Of a stretch of 64,000 nt of DNA, positions 1 to 10,028 are shown one piece after another. The translations under genes and the position numbers were made by a program. The stretch covers positions 310,001 through 374,000 of the forward strand of contig CAVRWX010000019.1 in NCBI GenBank assembly GCA_963725035.1, in the 5' to 3' direction. The first letter of the stretch is position 1, and each line of letters begins with the position of its first letter. The notes under the pieces were generated by a model that was not told the origin of the DNA, searched no databases, and worked only from the letters and a program-made list of their open reading frames with translations. The DNA is from JALZKA01 sp963725035 (GTDB lineage: Bacteria > Actinomycetota > Thermoleophilia > Solirubrobacterales > 70-9).

Positions 1-1338
1 ATCGTGCGCGGCTTCCGGGGCGAGTTCGAGAACGTTCCCGACGTCGTCGCCCGGCCGCGTACCGAGGCCGAGGTGGAGGCCGTCCTCGCGTGGTGCTGCG
101 ACGAGGGCTTCGCGGCGATCCCTTTCGGCGGCGGCACGAGCGTCTGCGGCGGCGTCGAGCCGCGCCTGCCGCGCGAGTACCCCGGCGTCGTCACGATCGA
201 CCTTGGGGCGCTCGACCGCGTGCTCGAGGTGGACGAGGTTTCCCGCTCGGCGTTGATCCAGGCCGGGGCGCCCGGCCCGGTCCTCGAGGACCAGCTCCGC
301 GAGCGCGGGCTGACGATGCGCTGCTTTCCCCAATCCTTCGAGTTCTCGACCTTGGGCGGGTGGGTCGCGACCCGCGCCGGCGGGCACTTCGCGACGAAGC
401 TCACTCACGTCGACGACATGGTCGAGTCCGTTCGCGCGATCACGCCCGCCGGTGTGTGGCAGAGCCGGCGTCTGCCCGGCTCGGGAGCGGGCCCGAGCCC
501 CGACCGCATGCTGGTCGGGTCCGAGGGAATCCTCGGCGTGATCACTGAGGCCTGGGTTCGGGTCCTTCCGCGCCCGCGCTTCAAGACGTCGTGCGGGGTC
601 GAGTTCGAAACCTTCTCGGCGGGTGCTGCGGCGGTTCGCGAGATCTCGCAGTCGGGCCTCGACCCGTCGAACTGTCGCCTCCTCGATCCGGCGGAGGTTG
701 CCTTCACCGGCGCGGGGGACGGGCAGAAGGCCCTTCTCGTCCTCGGCTTCGAGTCGGCGCATCACCCGGTTGACGAGCCGATGCGGATCACGGTCGAGGC
801 GGCCCGGGAGCACGGCGGGAAGCCCGGTGAGGTGCGCACGCAGGACTCGGCCGGGGGAGAGGACAACGTCGGCGCCTGGCGCTCGGCCTTCCTGTCGGCC
901 CCATACCTGCGGGACTCGCTCGTCTCGCTCGGCGTTCTCTCCGAGACGTTCGAGACTGCGATCACCTGGGAGCGCTTCGAGGAGTTCCACGCGACCGTGA
1001 TGGAGACTGCGCGGAAGGCGGTTGGGGAGCCAAGCAAGGTCACCTGCCGCTTCACGCACGTCTACCCGAACGGTCCCGCGCCCTACTTCACGATCCTCGC
1101 CCCTGCCCGCAGGGGCGAGGAGGACGTGCAATGGGGCGAGATCAAGGCCGCGGTCTCCGATGCGCTGATCGACGCCGGTGGCACGATCACCCATCATCAC
1201 GCGGTCGGACGCGATCATCGGCCCTGGTATGACCGCCAGCGCCCGGAGCCGTTTGCCGAGGCGCTGCGCGCCGCCAAGCACGCATTGGATCCTGCGGGCG
1301 TCCTCAACCCGGGCGTCCTGATCGATCCAGCCACCTAA
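1..1338 (+). CDS. FAD-binding oxidase, alkyl-DHAP synthase-like (5' end outside window)
   Basis: An FAD-linked oxidase of the PCMH/VAO fold. The FAD-binding motif FGGGTSVCGG lies near residues 41-50 of the visible part, GSEGILGVIT follows near residue 175, and the C-terminal HHHAVGRDH plus a DPAGVLNPG ending are typical of alkyldihydroxyacetonephosphate synthase (AGPS) relatives. The visible part is about 445 residues; the reading frame is open to base 1 and the family is longer, so an N-terminal piece is missing. AGPS makes ether-lipid precursors, but many actinobacterial relatives oxidise other alpha-hydroxy acids, so the substrate is uncertain. The UbiA gene follows 12 bases downstream on the same strand. 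Confidence 0.75.
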   Translation: MVRGFRGEFENVPDVVARPRTEAEVEAVLAWCCDEGFAAIPFGGGTSVCGGVEPRLPREYPGVVTIDLGALDRVLEVDEVSRSALIQAGAPGPVLEDQLRERGLTMRCFPQSFEFSTLGGWVATRAGGHFATKLTHVDDMVESVRAITPAGVWQSRRLPGSGAGPSPDRMLVGSEGILGVITEAWVRVLPRPRFKTSCGVEFETFSAGAAAVREISQSGLDPSNCRLLDPAEVAFTGAGDGQKALLVLGFESAHHPVDEPMRITVEAAREHGGKPGEVRTQDSAGGEDNVGAWRSAFLSAPYLRDSLVSLGVLSETFETAITWERFEEFHATVMETARKAVGEPSKVTCRFTHVYPNGPAPYFTILAPARRGEEDVQWGEIKAAVSDALIDAGGTITHHHAVGRDHRPWYDRQRPEPFAEALRAAKHALDPAGVLNPGVLIDPAT

Positions 1339-1350
1339 CCTCCCTCGGCC

Positions 1351-2241
1351 ATGCGTCCGCTGATCGCATCGCTGCGCCCGCAGGAGTGGGTGAAGAACGT
1401 CCTGGTCTTTGCCGGGATCGTCTTCTCGCGCAGCTTCGACGAGCCAGGCGCGGTCGCCGACGTCCTGGTGACCTTCGTCGCCTTCTGCGCTGTGTCGAGC
1501 GCCGGCTACCTCTTCAACGACCTCCGCGACGTCGAGCACGACCGCCGCCATCCCGACAAGCGCAACCGGCCGATCGCGAGCGGCGCGCTGTCCGAGGGCA
1601 CCGCGGGCACGGTCGCGGTTGTGCTCGCCCTATTTGCGGTGGTCGCGCCACTGGTCCTCGTCTCGGCCGACGTGGCCGCGCTGGTCGCAATCTACGCCGT
1701 GACCACGGTCCTCTACTCGATCATCCTCAAGCGCCTCGTGATCATCGACGTGATGACGATCGCGGGGCTCTTCCTCCTGCGAGTGGTCGCGGGCGCGGAG
1801 GCCGTCGATGTCGGCACTTCGGAGTTCCTGCTCGTTTGCACGGCGATGCTGGCGCTCTTTCTCGGCTTCACGAAACGCCGCCAGGAGGCGATCCTCGAGG
1901 AGCTGCCGGTCGCGCCCGCCGCCGGAGAAGCCGAAGCACCGGTCACCCGTCCGGTGCTCGAGCACTACTCGCTCCCGTTCCTGGACCAGATGATCGCGAT
2001 GGTCACGGCCACCGCGCTGATCTCGTACATCATCTACGCGGTCGACTCGCCCTTCGCCGGTTCGAAGATGCTCGCCACCGCGCCCGCGGTCCTGTACGGA
2101 GTCTTCCGCTACCTCTACCTGATCTACGACCGCCAGGACACCCGCTCGACGGCCGCGATCATCGCCCGCGACCCCGGCGTGATCTTCGCGGGAGTTGCCT
2201 ACGTGGTGAGCGCGGTGGTCGTTCTCTACGTGCTCGACTGA
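1351..2241 (+). CDS. UbiA-family prenyltransferase, decaprenyl-phosphate phosphoribosyltransferase-like
   Basis: Integral membrane protein of 296 residues with about eight hydrophobic segments. The first Asp-rich motif NDLRDVEHD (residues 56-64), followed by HPDKRNRPIASG, is characteristic of the branch that transfers phosphoribose from PRPP to decaprenyl phosphate (Mycobacterium Rv3806c type). The second conserved region, YSIILKR followed by DVMTIAG, is also present. The product would feed decaprenyl-phosphoarabinose for cell-envelope arabinan. Whether this organism makes arabinan cannot be told from the window. A TAACCT box at 1336-1341 ends 9 bases before the ATG, so a leaderless transcript is possible even though the upstream gene is close. 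Confidence 0.85.
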   Translation: MRPLIASLRPQEWVKNVLVFAGIVFSRSFDEPGAVADVLVTFVAFCAVSSAGYLFNDLRDVEHDRRHPDKRNRPIASGALSEGTAGTVAVVLALFAVVAPLVLVSADVAALVAIYAVTTVLYSIILKRLVIIDVMTIAGLFLLRVVAGAEAVDVGTSEFLLVCTAMLALFLGFTKRRQEAILEELPVAPAAGEAEAPVTRPVLEHYSLPFLDQMIAMVTATALISYIIYAVDSPFAGSKMLATAPAVLYGVFRYLYLIYDRQDTRSTAAIIARDPGVIFAGVAYVVSAVVVLYVLD

Positions 2242-2355
2242 GACCGCGCTCATGAGACGGTCGCCTTCCGCGGGGTATAGCGCTTAGCATGAGAAGCACC
2301 TATCTCGCGCATCGCGCCACTGCGCTGGCGATTCTTGAAGGTAGCCTCAGAACGC

Positions 2356-3072
2356 ATGACCGATACCCCGCCGCCGCAGTTGCTGGAGATGATCGGCAAC
2401 CTTTCGGAGTTCCACCGTGAGCACGAGAAGTTCTACGCGCAGGCTCCGCTCGGTCAAGCTGTCGAGGTTCAAGCCGCGTCCCGCGTCCTCAAGGCGCTCG
2501 CGGATCATTGGAGCTCAGTCTCGCCCACGGATCATCCTGTAGCGAGCCCCTTTGCGGGGGCGCGTGACCTCAATCCGCCGGGGCTCACGGCGGAGACAGG
2601 CGTTCTGTTCATGGAGGGAGAGGACGAGCCTGCTGAGATCAAGCAACTAAGGCGTGATCTCGAGACGCTCGCGGGAGACATGGAGGCGATCGGAGAGTGG
2701 TTGTCCGCCGCCATGGAGAAGTCGTGGGGCGTGGCAGGGGCGCTCGCCGCGTACCCCGAGTTAGCCGATCTCTTGGGCGAGCGACATCGGATAATCATCA
2801 ACGACTGGCAGTCGGCAGGCGAGCAGGCGCTGATCGCTCGCCTGCTGCGTCGGGCGCTTGAGATAGTCGACCGGGTCGATTTCTCGCCTGCGGCGCTCCG
2901 AGACGATCTCGCAGGCGAACGGAACGCCGCTGCCTACCTCTACTCGGCCTCAGAGCTGCTCGACCGCGCTGCCGACCTGACCGTTCAATCGGCGTCGCTA
3001 GTGCATGACAATGAGCGACGCTGGCGGACCTTCAGCCAACGAGTCCGGCAGCTCACGACAGCTAACTCGTAA
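2356..3072 (+). CDS. Hypothetical protein, probably acquired
   Basis: A 238-residue soluble protein that I do not recognise. It is predicted to be largely helical and acidic and has no signal peptide or membrane segment. The ATG at 2356 is preferred over an upstream TTG at 2335 because a TAGCCT box (2342-2347) ends 8 bases before it, the arrangement seen at many genes here. Codon use differs from the neighbours: it contains a TTA leucine codon at 2761-2763 and ATA isoleucine codons, all rare in such GC-rich genomes. That suggests recent transfer. It stands alone between the UbiA gene and the acyl-CoA dehydrogenase pair. Confidence 0.6.
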   Translation: MTDTPPPQLLEMIGNLSEFHREHEKFYAQAPLGQAVEVQAASRVLKALADHWSSVSPTDHPVASPFAGARDLNPPGLTAETGVLFMEGEDEPAEIKQLRRDLETLAGDMEAIGEWLSAAMEKSWGVAGALAAYPELADLLGERHRIIINDWQSAGEQALIARLLRRALEIVDRVDFSPAALRDDLAGERNAAAYLYSASELLDRAADLTVQSASLVHDNERRWRTFSQRVRQLTTANS

Positions 3073-3194
3073 GTGCATCATCAGCTGTGTGTGAGTGGCG
3101 TCGCCCCCTCCCGCACCGTCTGCCAGGACTGCCATGTGATCCGCAGGATGACCAGCGTGATCCCGAAGGCGCTTCTGAGTGCACATCTTGCTTC

Positions 3195-3235
3195 TGTGTA
3201 CTCGGGCGTTCGCTGAGAGGACGCGGGAGTACACA
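3195..3235. promoter_or_regulatory. Inverted repeat upstream of the acyl-CoA dehydrogenase pair
   Basis: Arms 3195-3209 and 3221-3235 are complementary apart from a facing gg/gg bulge: TGTGTACTC pairs with GAGTACACA and GCGT pairs with ACGC, around an 11-base loop. It sits in the 190-base gap after the orphan gene. It ends 12 bases before the likely -10 box (TAATCT, 3248-3253) of the dehydrogenase gene, so it covers the -35 area. It could be a repressor operator (TetR-type regulators often control such genes) or a terminator of the upstream gene; there is no T-run. Confidence 0.45.
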
Positions 3236-3262
3236 CAAGCTCCTAGATAATCTCTCGCGCTC

Positions 3263-4402
3263 ATGGACCTCACCCTGACCGAGTCCGAGGCAGCGTTCCG
3301 CGACGAGTTTCGCGCCTGGCTCTCTGAAAACCACCCGGGTCCGGCGCCGCGCGGCGGTGACCAGATCCAGTTCGAGTTCGAGCGCGAGTGGCAGGGCAAG
3401 CTCCACGAGGCCGGTTGGGCGGGCGTTTCCTGGCCAAAGGAGTACGGCGGCCGCGGTGCCACCCTGATCGAGCAGTCCATCTTCGGCGAGGAGCTTGCGC
3501 GCGCAAAGGCGCCGCGCCCCGCCAACGTCCTGGGACTCGTCATGGGTGGGCCCGTCGTGATCGCACACGGCACCGAGCCTCAGAAGGAGCGCTTCCTCGA
3601 GCCGATCCTCTCCGCCGAGGAGATCTGGTGCCAGGGCTTCTCCGAGCCCGAGTCCGGCTCGGACCTCGCCTCGCTCAAGACGAAGGCGGTCAAGGAGGAC
3701 GGCGGCTGGCGGATCACGGGCCAGAAGGTCTGGACGACGTTCGCGCACGAGGCGAAGTGGTGCATGCTCGTCGCCCGCTCCGACTCCGAGGCGCCCAAGC
3801 ACAAGGGCCTCACCTACTTCCTGATGGACATGGAGCAGGACGAGATCGAGGTCCGCCCACTCCGCCAGATCACCGGCGAGGCCGAGTTCAACGAGCTTTT
3901 CATCGAGGGCGCCTGGGTGCCGGACGAGAACGTCGTCGGGGGCGAGGGCAACGGCTGGATGGTCGCGATCACGACGCTCATGAACGAGCGCGCCGGCCTC
4001 GGCGCGTCGGCGGCCCTCGGGCTCGCCAACTCGCTCCAGGAGTTGGTCGAGCTCGCCAAGGAGCGCGGCATGGCCGACGACCCGCTCGTCCGCGACAAGG
4101 TCGCGCGGCTCAAGATCGGCATCGAGGGCCTTCGCATGGGGGCGCTCCGCGCGCTTACCTCAACGATGAAGGTGGGGATCCCCGGCCCCGAGGGATCGAT
4201 CGCGAAGCTTCAGTGGTCCTCGACGCACCAGGCCATGACCGAGCTGGCGATGGACATCGGCGGCCCCGAGATGCTCGCCAAGGACTCGGATTGGGCCTAT
4301 CGCTTCCTTCGCTCACGCGCCAACTCCATCGAAGGCGGCACCACCGACGTTCTCAAGAACATCGTCGCCGAGCGCGTTCTCTCCCTCCCGAAGCTCAGGT
4401 AG
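3263..4402 (+). CDS. Acyl-CoA dehydrogenase, catalytic-type subunit of a pair
   Basis: Flavin-dependent acyl-CoA dehydrogenase of 379 residues, oxidising an acyl-CoA to the 2-enoyl-CoA. Family landmarks are CQGFSEPESGSDLASL (about residues 124-139), WTTFAHEA, and the C-terminal SIEGGTTDVLKNI, whose Glu sits where the catalytic base of many actinobacterial enzymes lies. The next gene, 3 bases downstream, encodes a second, shorter dehydrogenase without this motif. Such adjacent pairs (for example FadE28/FadE29 in steroid side-chain degradation) form alpha2beta2 enzymes, so this is probably one half of a heteromer. A TAATCT box at 3248-3253 lies 9 bases before the ATG. Confidence 0.9.
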   Translation: MDLTLTESEAAFRDEFRAWLSENHPGPAPRGGDQIQFEFEREWQGKLHEAGWAGVSWPKEYGGRGATLIEQSIFGEELARAKAPRPANVLGLVMGGPVVIAHGTEPQKERFLEPILSAEEIWCQGFSEPESGSDLASLKTKAVKEDGGWRITGQKVWTTFAHEAKWCMLVARSDSEAPKHKGLTYFLMDMEQDEIEVRPLRQITGEAEFNELFIEGAWVPDENVVGGEGNGWMVAITTLMNERAGLGASAALGLANSLQELVELAKERGMADDPLVRDKVARLKIGIEGLRMGALRALTSTMKVGIPGPEGSIAKLQWSSTHQAMTELAMDIGGPEMLAKDSDWAYRFLRSRANSIEGGTTDVLKNIVAERVLSLPKLR

Positions 4403-4405
4403 GAA

Positions 4406-5404
4406 ATGGACTTCGACTTCACAGACGAGCAGCGCGAAATCAAATCGACCGCGCACGAGTTCCTCGCCAGCCGCTTCAAGCCTGAGCACGTCCGTGAGCT
4501 CGCCGAGGGCGACAGCCCCTATTCGGACGACGACTGGAAGGCATTCTGCGAGCTGGGCTGGCCCGGCATCGCGCTGGTCGAGGAGTATGGGGGCGAGGGC
4601 CTTGGCGCAGTCGAGCTGATCATCCTCCAGGAGGAGCTCGGCTACTTCTGCGCGCCCAGCCCGTTCATCGCCAACGCTTACGCCGGCGCCATCATCCAGG
4701 CAGCCGGCTCCGATGAGCAGAAGGCAGAGTGGCTTCCAGGCATAGCGTCGGGCGAGGCGCGTGGGTCGGCCGAGATGGCTTGCGACCCGGACCCCATCCT
4801 GGGGGCATCGGGCGGGGCGTCGATTCTCGTGATGGCGAGCGGCGACGGCGCGAAGCTCGTGAAGCCCGAGGATGCGGAGCTCGAGCAGATCGACATGATC
4901 GACACGACCCGCGCCTACTTCCGCGTCAAGGCCGAGGGGGGCGACGACCTTCCCGGCGACATCGCCCACGCTGTCAGCGTCGGCCAGATCGCGATGTCCG
5001 CCGAGCTCGTCGGGGTCGCTCAGCGCGCACTGGACATGTCGGTCGAGTACGCGAAGGAGCGCCAGCAGTTCGGCCGCGCGATCGGCTCGTATCAGGCCGT
5101 CTCACACCGTTTGGCGGACATGCTCTGGGAGGTCGAGGAGGCCCGCTCGCTCACCTACTCCGCGGCGTGGGCCGCCGATGCCGATCCGGACCTGCTGCCG
5201 ATCGCCGCTTCGATGGCCAAGGCCCGCGCCTCAGACGCCGCGACCTCGGTCACGCACAACGCGATCCAGACCCTCGGCGGCATCGGCTTCACCTGGGAGC
5301 ACGACGTCCACTTCTTCTTGAAGCGCGCCCGCGCTTCGGCGCAGATGATGGGCTCTGCCCGCGCGCATCGCGACAACGTCGCGACCCTCGTCGGCCTGGG
5401 CTGA
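4406..5404 (+). CDS. Acyl-CoA dehydrogenase, partner subunit
   Basis: Acyl-CoA dehydrogenase-fold protein of 332 residues. The C-terminal half is typical (RQQFGRAIGSYQAVSHRLAD near residues 213-232, then TLGGIGFTWEHD), but the central substrate-loop region is short and no IEGGT-type catalytic Glu motif is present. It starts 3 bases after the stop of the preceding dehydrogenase, with GGTAGGAA just before the ATG. I infer it is the partner chain of a heterotetrameric enzyme in which the first subunit supplies the base. The substrate (steroid side chain, branched fatty acid or other) cannot be read from sequence. Confidence 0.88.
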   Translation: MDFDFTDEQREIKSTAHEFLASRFKPEHVRELAEGDSPYSDDDWKAFCELGWPGIALVEEYGGEGLGAVELIILQEELGYFCAPSPFIANAYAGAIIQAAGSDEQKAEWLPGIASGEARGSAEMACDPDPILGASGGASILVMASGDGAKLVKPEDAELEQIDMIDTTRAYFRVKAEGGDDLPGDIAHAVSVGQIAMSAELVGVAQRALDMSVEYAKERQQFGRAIGSYQAVSHRLADMLWEVEEARSLTYSAAWAADADPDLLPIAASMAKARASDAATSVTHNAIQTLGGIGFTWEHDVHFFLKRARASAQMMGSARAHRDNVATLVGLG

Positions 5405-5549
5405 CGGGCCGTGGGGCGCCGGGGACCCCAGAGCGCGACTCAGCCGCCCAGGTCCTTGACCTGACCCTTGTCGAGCGCGTTCTCCCAGATCCGCCCTCGA
5501 TCCTGTACTACCGACCTTAGACAAATTTCCGTCTTGCTGAACATCGGCG

Positions 5550-5555
5550 TATAGT
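5550..5555 (+). promoter_or_regulatory. Putative -10 element (TATAGT) of a leaderless gene
   Basis: TATAGT ends 7 bases before the GTG start at 5563, so transcription would begin at or next to the start codon. No purine-rich ribosome-binding site is visible. No good -35 is seen at 16-18 bases. Confidence 0.45.
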
Positions 5556-5562
5556 CGGAATT

Positions 5563-7026
5563 GTGCTGAGACGGGGACTGGCAGGTCTAGTTGTGGCGTT
5601 GGGGCTGGTGCTCGCGCCTGTCGCCAAGGCGACGACTTTCACGGTGGACACGAAGAAGGATCTGCTTGACGCCAACCAGGTCGACGGGATCTGCGCCGCC
5701 GCGAACGGCAAGTGCTCTGTCCGGGCGGCGACGATGGCGGCGAACGGCAATCCCGGCTTGGACGACATCGTCATTCCCGCCGGCACTTATGACCTGACGC
5801 AGCCGCCCAGTGACACGCCCAGTTCTCTGGAGGGCGACCTCGACCTTGACGAAGGGGTGACGATCGACGGCGCCGGACGGAAACAGACAATCATCCGCCA
5901 GACGGTCGCAGACCGCGTTATCAGCAGCAACGCCGTGCCGGCCGGGCTGGTTCCTGGTGCCCTCATGACCGATCTGACGATCACTGGAGGGCGCCTCCGC
6001 GACGGTGGAAACGAGCTCGGAAGCGGTGTCCGGGTGGATGACTACCTGTTCGGGATCGACAACGTGACGGTGCGCGACAACAAGATCCGGGGCCCGGCAG
6101 CCAATTCGTTCGGCGGAGGCATAGCGTCGCTGGGCCCGGCGACACTCATCGTTCAGCACAGCAAGATCAGCAGGAATGCTGTCAACATCAAGGATGCAAC
6201 GGCCTCTGCGGTGGGCGGTGGGATCTTCATCGAAGGGGACTTCGCCGCCGGGTCAACCGTGTCTTCGATCACCGATTCGCTGATCACGGACAACGTGACC
6301 CGCGTCAAGGGCGGAGGCACGGGAACGGGCGGCGGGCTCTATGCGCGGGATCCCATCTCGATCGCGCGAGCCGAGATCTCTTCCAACCGAGCCGATGAAG
6401 GGGGCGGATTGACGCTCACGCAGTCTCTGGAGAGCGCGGAGATCAACGACTTGACGATCAGCGGCAACCGAGCAGCGCGCGGGGCCGGGGTCAACGTTTC
6501 CACCGACGACCCGGTTTCCTTCACGAATTCAACGTTCAGCGAGAACAAGGTGACGAAGGGCCAAGGCCGCGGCGGCGGCGCTCTGTATACGACGTTCGGG
6601 GAAGTCGACCTGACCAACGTGACGATCGCCGACAACATCTCGGGCAAGAGGAAAGCGATCGCGCTCAAGCCCACCGGGCCGAATTTCGTCACCGTGGATA
6701 TCCGCGCTTCCGTAGTGGACGGACCCAAGAAGGACTGCAAGGGAAACGACCACTTCGGGATCAGGGATCTCAATGTGTTCGGCGACGCTTCGTGCACTCC
6801 GCCAGCGATCTCGACCAACCTCGTGGCCGACCCAGAGCTCAAGCCCCTTGCCCAGAATCCGGGCGCGTTCTCCCTCAACTTCTACGGGCCAACCCACCTG
6901 GCCAAGAACGGCTCGCCGGTGGTCGGCTTCGTCACCTCGGGCTGCCCACCGCCAGCGCAGGACCAGCTCGGGACCGCTCGGATAGGCCCGTGCGACGCGG
7001 GTGCGGTCGAGGACCCCGGCGCCTGA
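5563..7026 (+). CDS. Secreted CSLREA-type parallel beta-helix protein
   Basis: Secreted protein of 487 residues. An N-terminal signal peptide (hydrophobic residues about 5-22, cut near AKA-TTFTV) is followed by TFTVDTKKDLLD and CSVRAATMAANG, the CSLREA-like module that opens many bacterial surface beta-helix proteins. The rest is rich in short Asn/Gly/Thr repeats such as ITDNVT, ISSNRA, ISGNRAARG and IADNISG, as in right-handed parallel beta-helices (polymorphic outer-membrane-protein-like repeats). No catalytic site is apparent. It may be an adhesin or a polysaccharide-binding surface protein. The GTG start is supported by the -10 box just upstream. Confidence 0.75.
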   Translation: MLRRGLAGLVVALGLVLAPVAKATTFTVDTKKDLLDANQVDGICAAANGKCSVRAATMAANGNPGLDDIVIPAGTYDLTQPPSDTPSSLEGDLDLDEGVTIDGAGRKQTIIRQTVADRVISSNAVPAGLVPGALMTDLTITGGRLRDGGNELGSGVRVDDYLFGIDNVTVRDNKIRGPAANSFGGGIASLGPATLIVQHSKISRNAVNIKDATASAVGGGIFIEGDFAAGSTVSSITDSLITDNVTRVKGGGTGTGGGLYARDPISIARAEISSNRADEGGGLTLTQSLESAEINDLTISGNRAARGAGVNVSTDDPVSFTNSTFSENKVTKGQGRGGGALYTTFGEVDLTNVTIADNISGKRKAIALKPTGPNFVTVDIRASVVDGPKKDCKGNDHFGIRDLNVFGDASCTPPAISTNLVADPELKPLAQNPGAFSLNFYGPTHLAKNGSPVVGFVTSGCPPPAQDQLGTARIGPCDAGAVEDPGA

Positions 7027-7032
7027 CCGCGG

Positions 7033-7345
7033 CTAGTCCGTGATCTCGATGTCGGCGGCGAGCTTCGTCTGGCCGTCCAGCGTGTACTCGACGTCGACCT
7101 GCTCGTTCTTCTTGTAAGAGCCGAAGAGGCCCAGATACATCGCGAGCCAGCGGCCCGTCGAAACGCTCTCCTTCACGATCGGCCGCGTGAAGACGATCGG
7201 AGCCTTCGCGGACGTCCCAGACCTCGCCGCGCGGTTGCTCGACGCCGTTGATGTGGACGCGGATCGGCTCCGATGCGCCGCGCGGCAGGGCCGCACGCCG
7301 GCCGGCCGCGTAGCTCCCCTTGGGGATGTCATCAGCGTCGGTCAC
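7033..7345 (-). CDS. Hypothetical protein coupled to the citrate synthase operon (frameshifted)
   Basis: A protein of about 103 residues that I do not recognise. The N-terminal half (to about GEVWDVRE) and the C-terminal half (APIVFTRPIVKES to the stop) lie in different frames. Removing one base in the GAAG at 7204-7207 joins them smoothly, so an inserted base is likely. The C-terminal part (YTLDGQTKLAADIEITD) looks like a small beta-rich domain. The GTG start overlaps the stop of the preceding gene in GTGA, which implies translational coupling as the third gene of the gltA operon. It is convergent with the beta-helix gene, 6 bases away. Confidence 0.55.
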
Positions 7346-7676
7346 GTGAGCGCCTTTCGCACCGCTTCGAAGGGCCCCTTCTGACCGGGGTCGAGCTCCT
7401 CGCGCTGAACGCCGCCGCGGTATGCGACGAGCGTCCCGTCTCCCATCACGTCGATTCCGGCGCTCACCCCGGACCGCAGAAAGCCGCCGGTCGAGATCTC
7501 GACGCGCCCGGCGACCTGGATCTCGGGCTCGAACTCGCGGAGCATCTTCTGCGCCACGAGCGGGCCTTCGGAGCGAATGTCCTTCACTCGCCGCTCCATC
7601 ACGGCGATTGCCTCGCCCAGGTCCTCGAACTTCTCCTTGGCCACGTTCGGGCCCTGGCGCACGGTGAGCCTGTAGG

Positions 7677-7680
<4 letters not shown>
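7342..7680 (-). CDS. Hypothetical protein, second gene of the citrate synthase operon
   Basis: A 112-residue protein of unknown function. It begins MTYRLTVRQGPNVAKEK and contains a charged helix (EDLGEAIAVMERRVKDI) followed by a beta-rich part with FEPEIQVAGRVEIS and GDGTLVAYRGG. The chosen TTG (7680-7678) overlaps the citrate synthase TGA in TTGA, and its own stop overlaps the next start in GTGA, so the three genes should be translated together. No membrane segment or known motif is visible. Confidence 0.6.
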
Positions 7681-9030
<1,350 letters not shown>

Positions 9031-9070
9031 GTTCGTCTCCTAAGTGGGTAGCTAAGGCGTCGGGGGATTC

Positions 9071-9982
9071 CTATTCTTTCAGGTAGGTCATGGATCGCAG
9101 CTCGCCGAGGCGCTCCTCGATCTGATCGCGCTCGAGTCCGGAGACCCGCTCGGTGCCGAATTCCTCGACGTTGAAGGACGCCAACACGGTTCCGTAGGCC
9201 ATTGCTTTCCGGAAGCCCTCGGCATCCGCATCGCCATCGAGTCCGTCCAGGTACCCAAGAAAACCGCCCGCGAAGCTGTCGCCGGCGCCCGTGGGGTCCC
9301 TTACCACCTCGAGCGGCATGCCCGGCAGGGCGAAGAAGCCATCTGCGTCGAATAGCGCCGCGCCGTACTCGCCGCGCTTGGCGACGACGACGCTCGGCCC
9401 CATGGCCATCAGCGCCTTTGCGGCCTTCGCGAGGTTCGGCTCCTCCGTGAGCATCCTGATCTCGGCGTCGTTCAGAAGCACGCAGTCCACCTTCGAGATC
9501 GCCTCGACGAGGGAGTCCCTGGCCGTCTCGATCCAGAGGTTCATCGAATCGAGAGCGGCGAACCGCGCCGCGGAGCACTGGGATCGGACCTCCTGCTGAA
9601 GGTCGGGCTGGATATTCCCCAGGAACAAGGTCGAGGCGTTCCGCGAGGCGTCGGAGAGCTTCGGCGCGAAGTCCGCGAACACCCCGAGCTGCGTGTCGTC
9701 CGTGTGAGCGACGTTCAGGTCGTGCTCGTAGTGGCCTGCCCAGAAGAACGTTGCGCCGCCTTCGACCCGCTCGATGTCCGAGGTGTCGATCCCGCGCGAG
9801 CGCAGTAGCTCCGTGTGCTCGTCGGAGAAATCGTCGCCAACCGGCCCGACCACGTGGACGTCGCAGAAGAAGCTCGCGGCGAGAGCGAAATGGACGGCGG
9901 ATCCGCCCAGCATGCGCTCGCGCTCGCCGAACGGCGTGCGCACGCTGTCGAACGCGATGCTCCCGACCACGGTCAGCGACAT
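9071..9982 (-). CDS. PfkB-family carbohydrate kinase
   Basis: Sugar or nucleoside kinase of the ribokinase/PfkB family, 303 residues. It has the N-terminal glycine motif (MLGGSAVHFALAAS, about residues 24-37) and the C-terminal signature DPTGAGDSFAGG (about 229-240), whose Asp is the catalytic base. Substrate-binding residues do not let me choose between ribose, adenosine and other sugars. A TAGGCT box 9 bases before the ATG suggests a leaderless transcript; this promoter is divergent from the quinone oxidoreductase gene. Confidence 0.85.
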   Translation of the reverse strand: MSLTVVGSIAFDSVRTPFGERERMLGGSAVHFALAASFFCDVHVVGPVGDDFSDEHTELLRSRGIDTSDIERVEGGATFFWAGHYEHDLNVAHTDDTQLGVFADFAPKLSDASRNASTLFLGNIQPDLQQEVRSQCSAARFAALDSMNLWIETARDSLVEAISKVDCVLLNDAEIRMLTEEPNLAKAAKALMAMGPSVVVAKRGEYGAALFDADGFFALPGMPLEVVRDPTGAGDSFAGGFLGYLDGLDGDADAEGFRKAMAYGTVLASFNVEEFGTERVSGLERDQIEERLGELRSMTYLKE

Positions 9983-10028
9983 GAACGCGGCAGCCTATCC
10001 GGCATCGGATGGGTAAGACTCTGGTCGC

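Noticed and set aside
2273..2278. GGGTAT as a second stress-sigma -10
   Set aside because: There is no GTTT-like -35 at 12-17 bases, and the downstream gene has its own closer TAGCCT box.
5412..5430. TGGGG/CCCCA inverted repeat after the dehydrogenase pair
   Set aside because: Only 5 bp of stem with a 9-base loop in GC-rich DNA; too weak to call a terminator.
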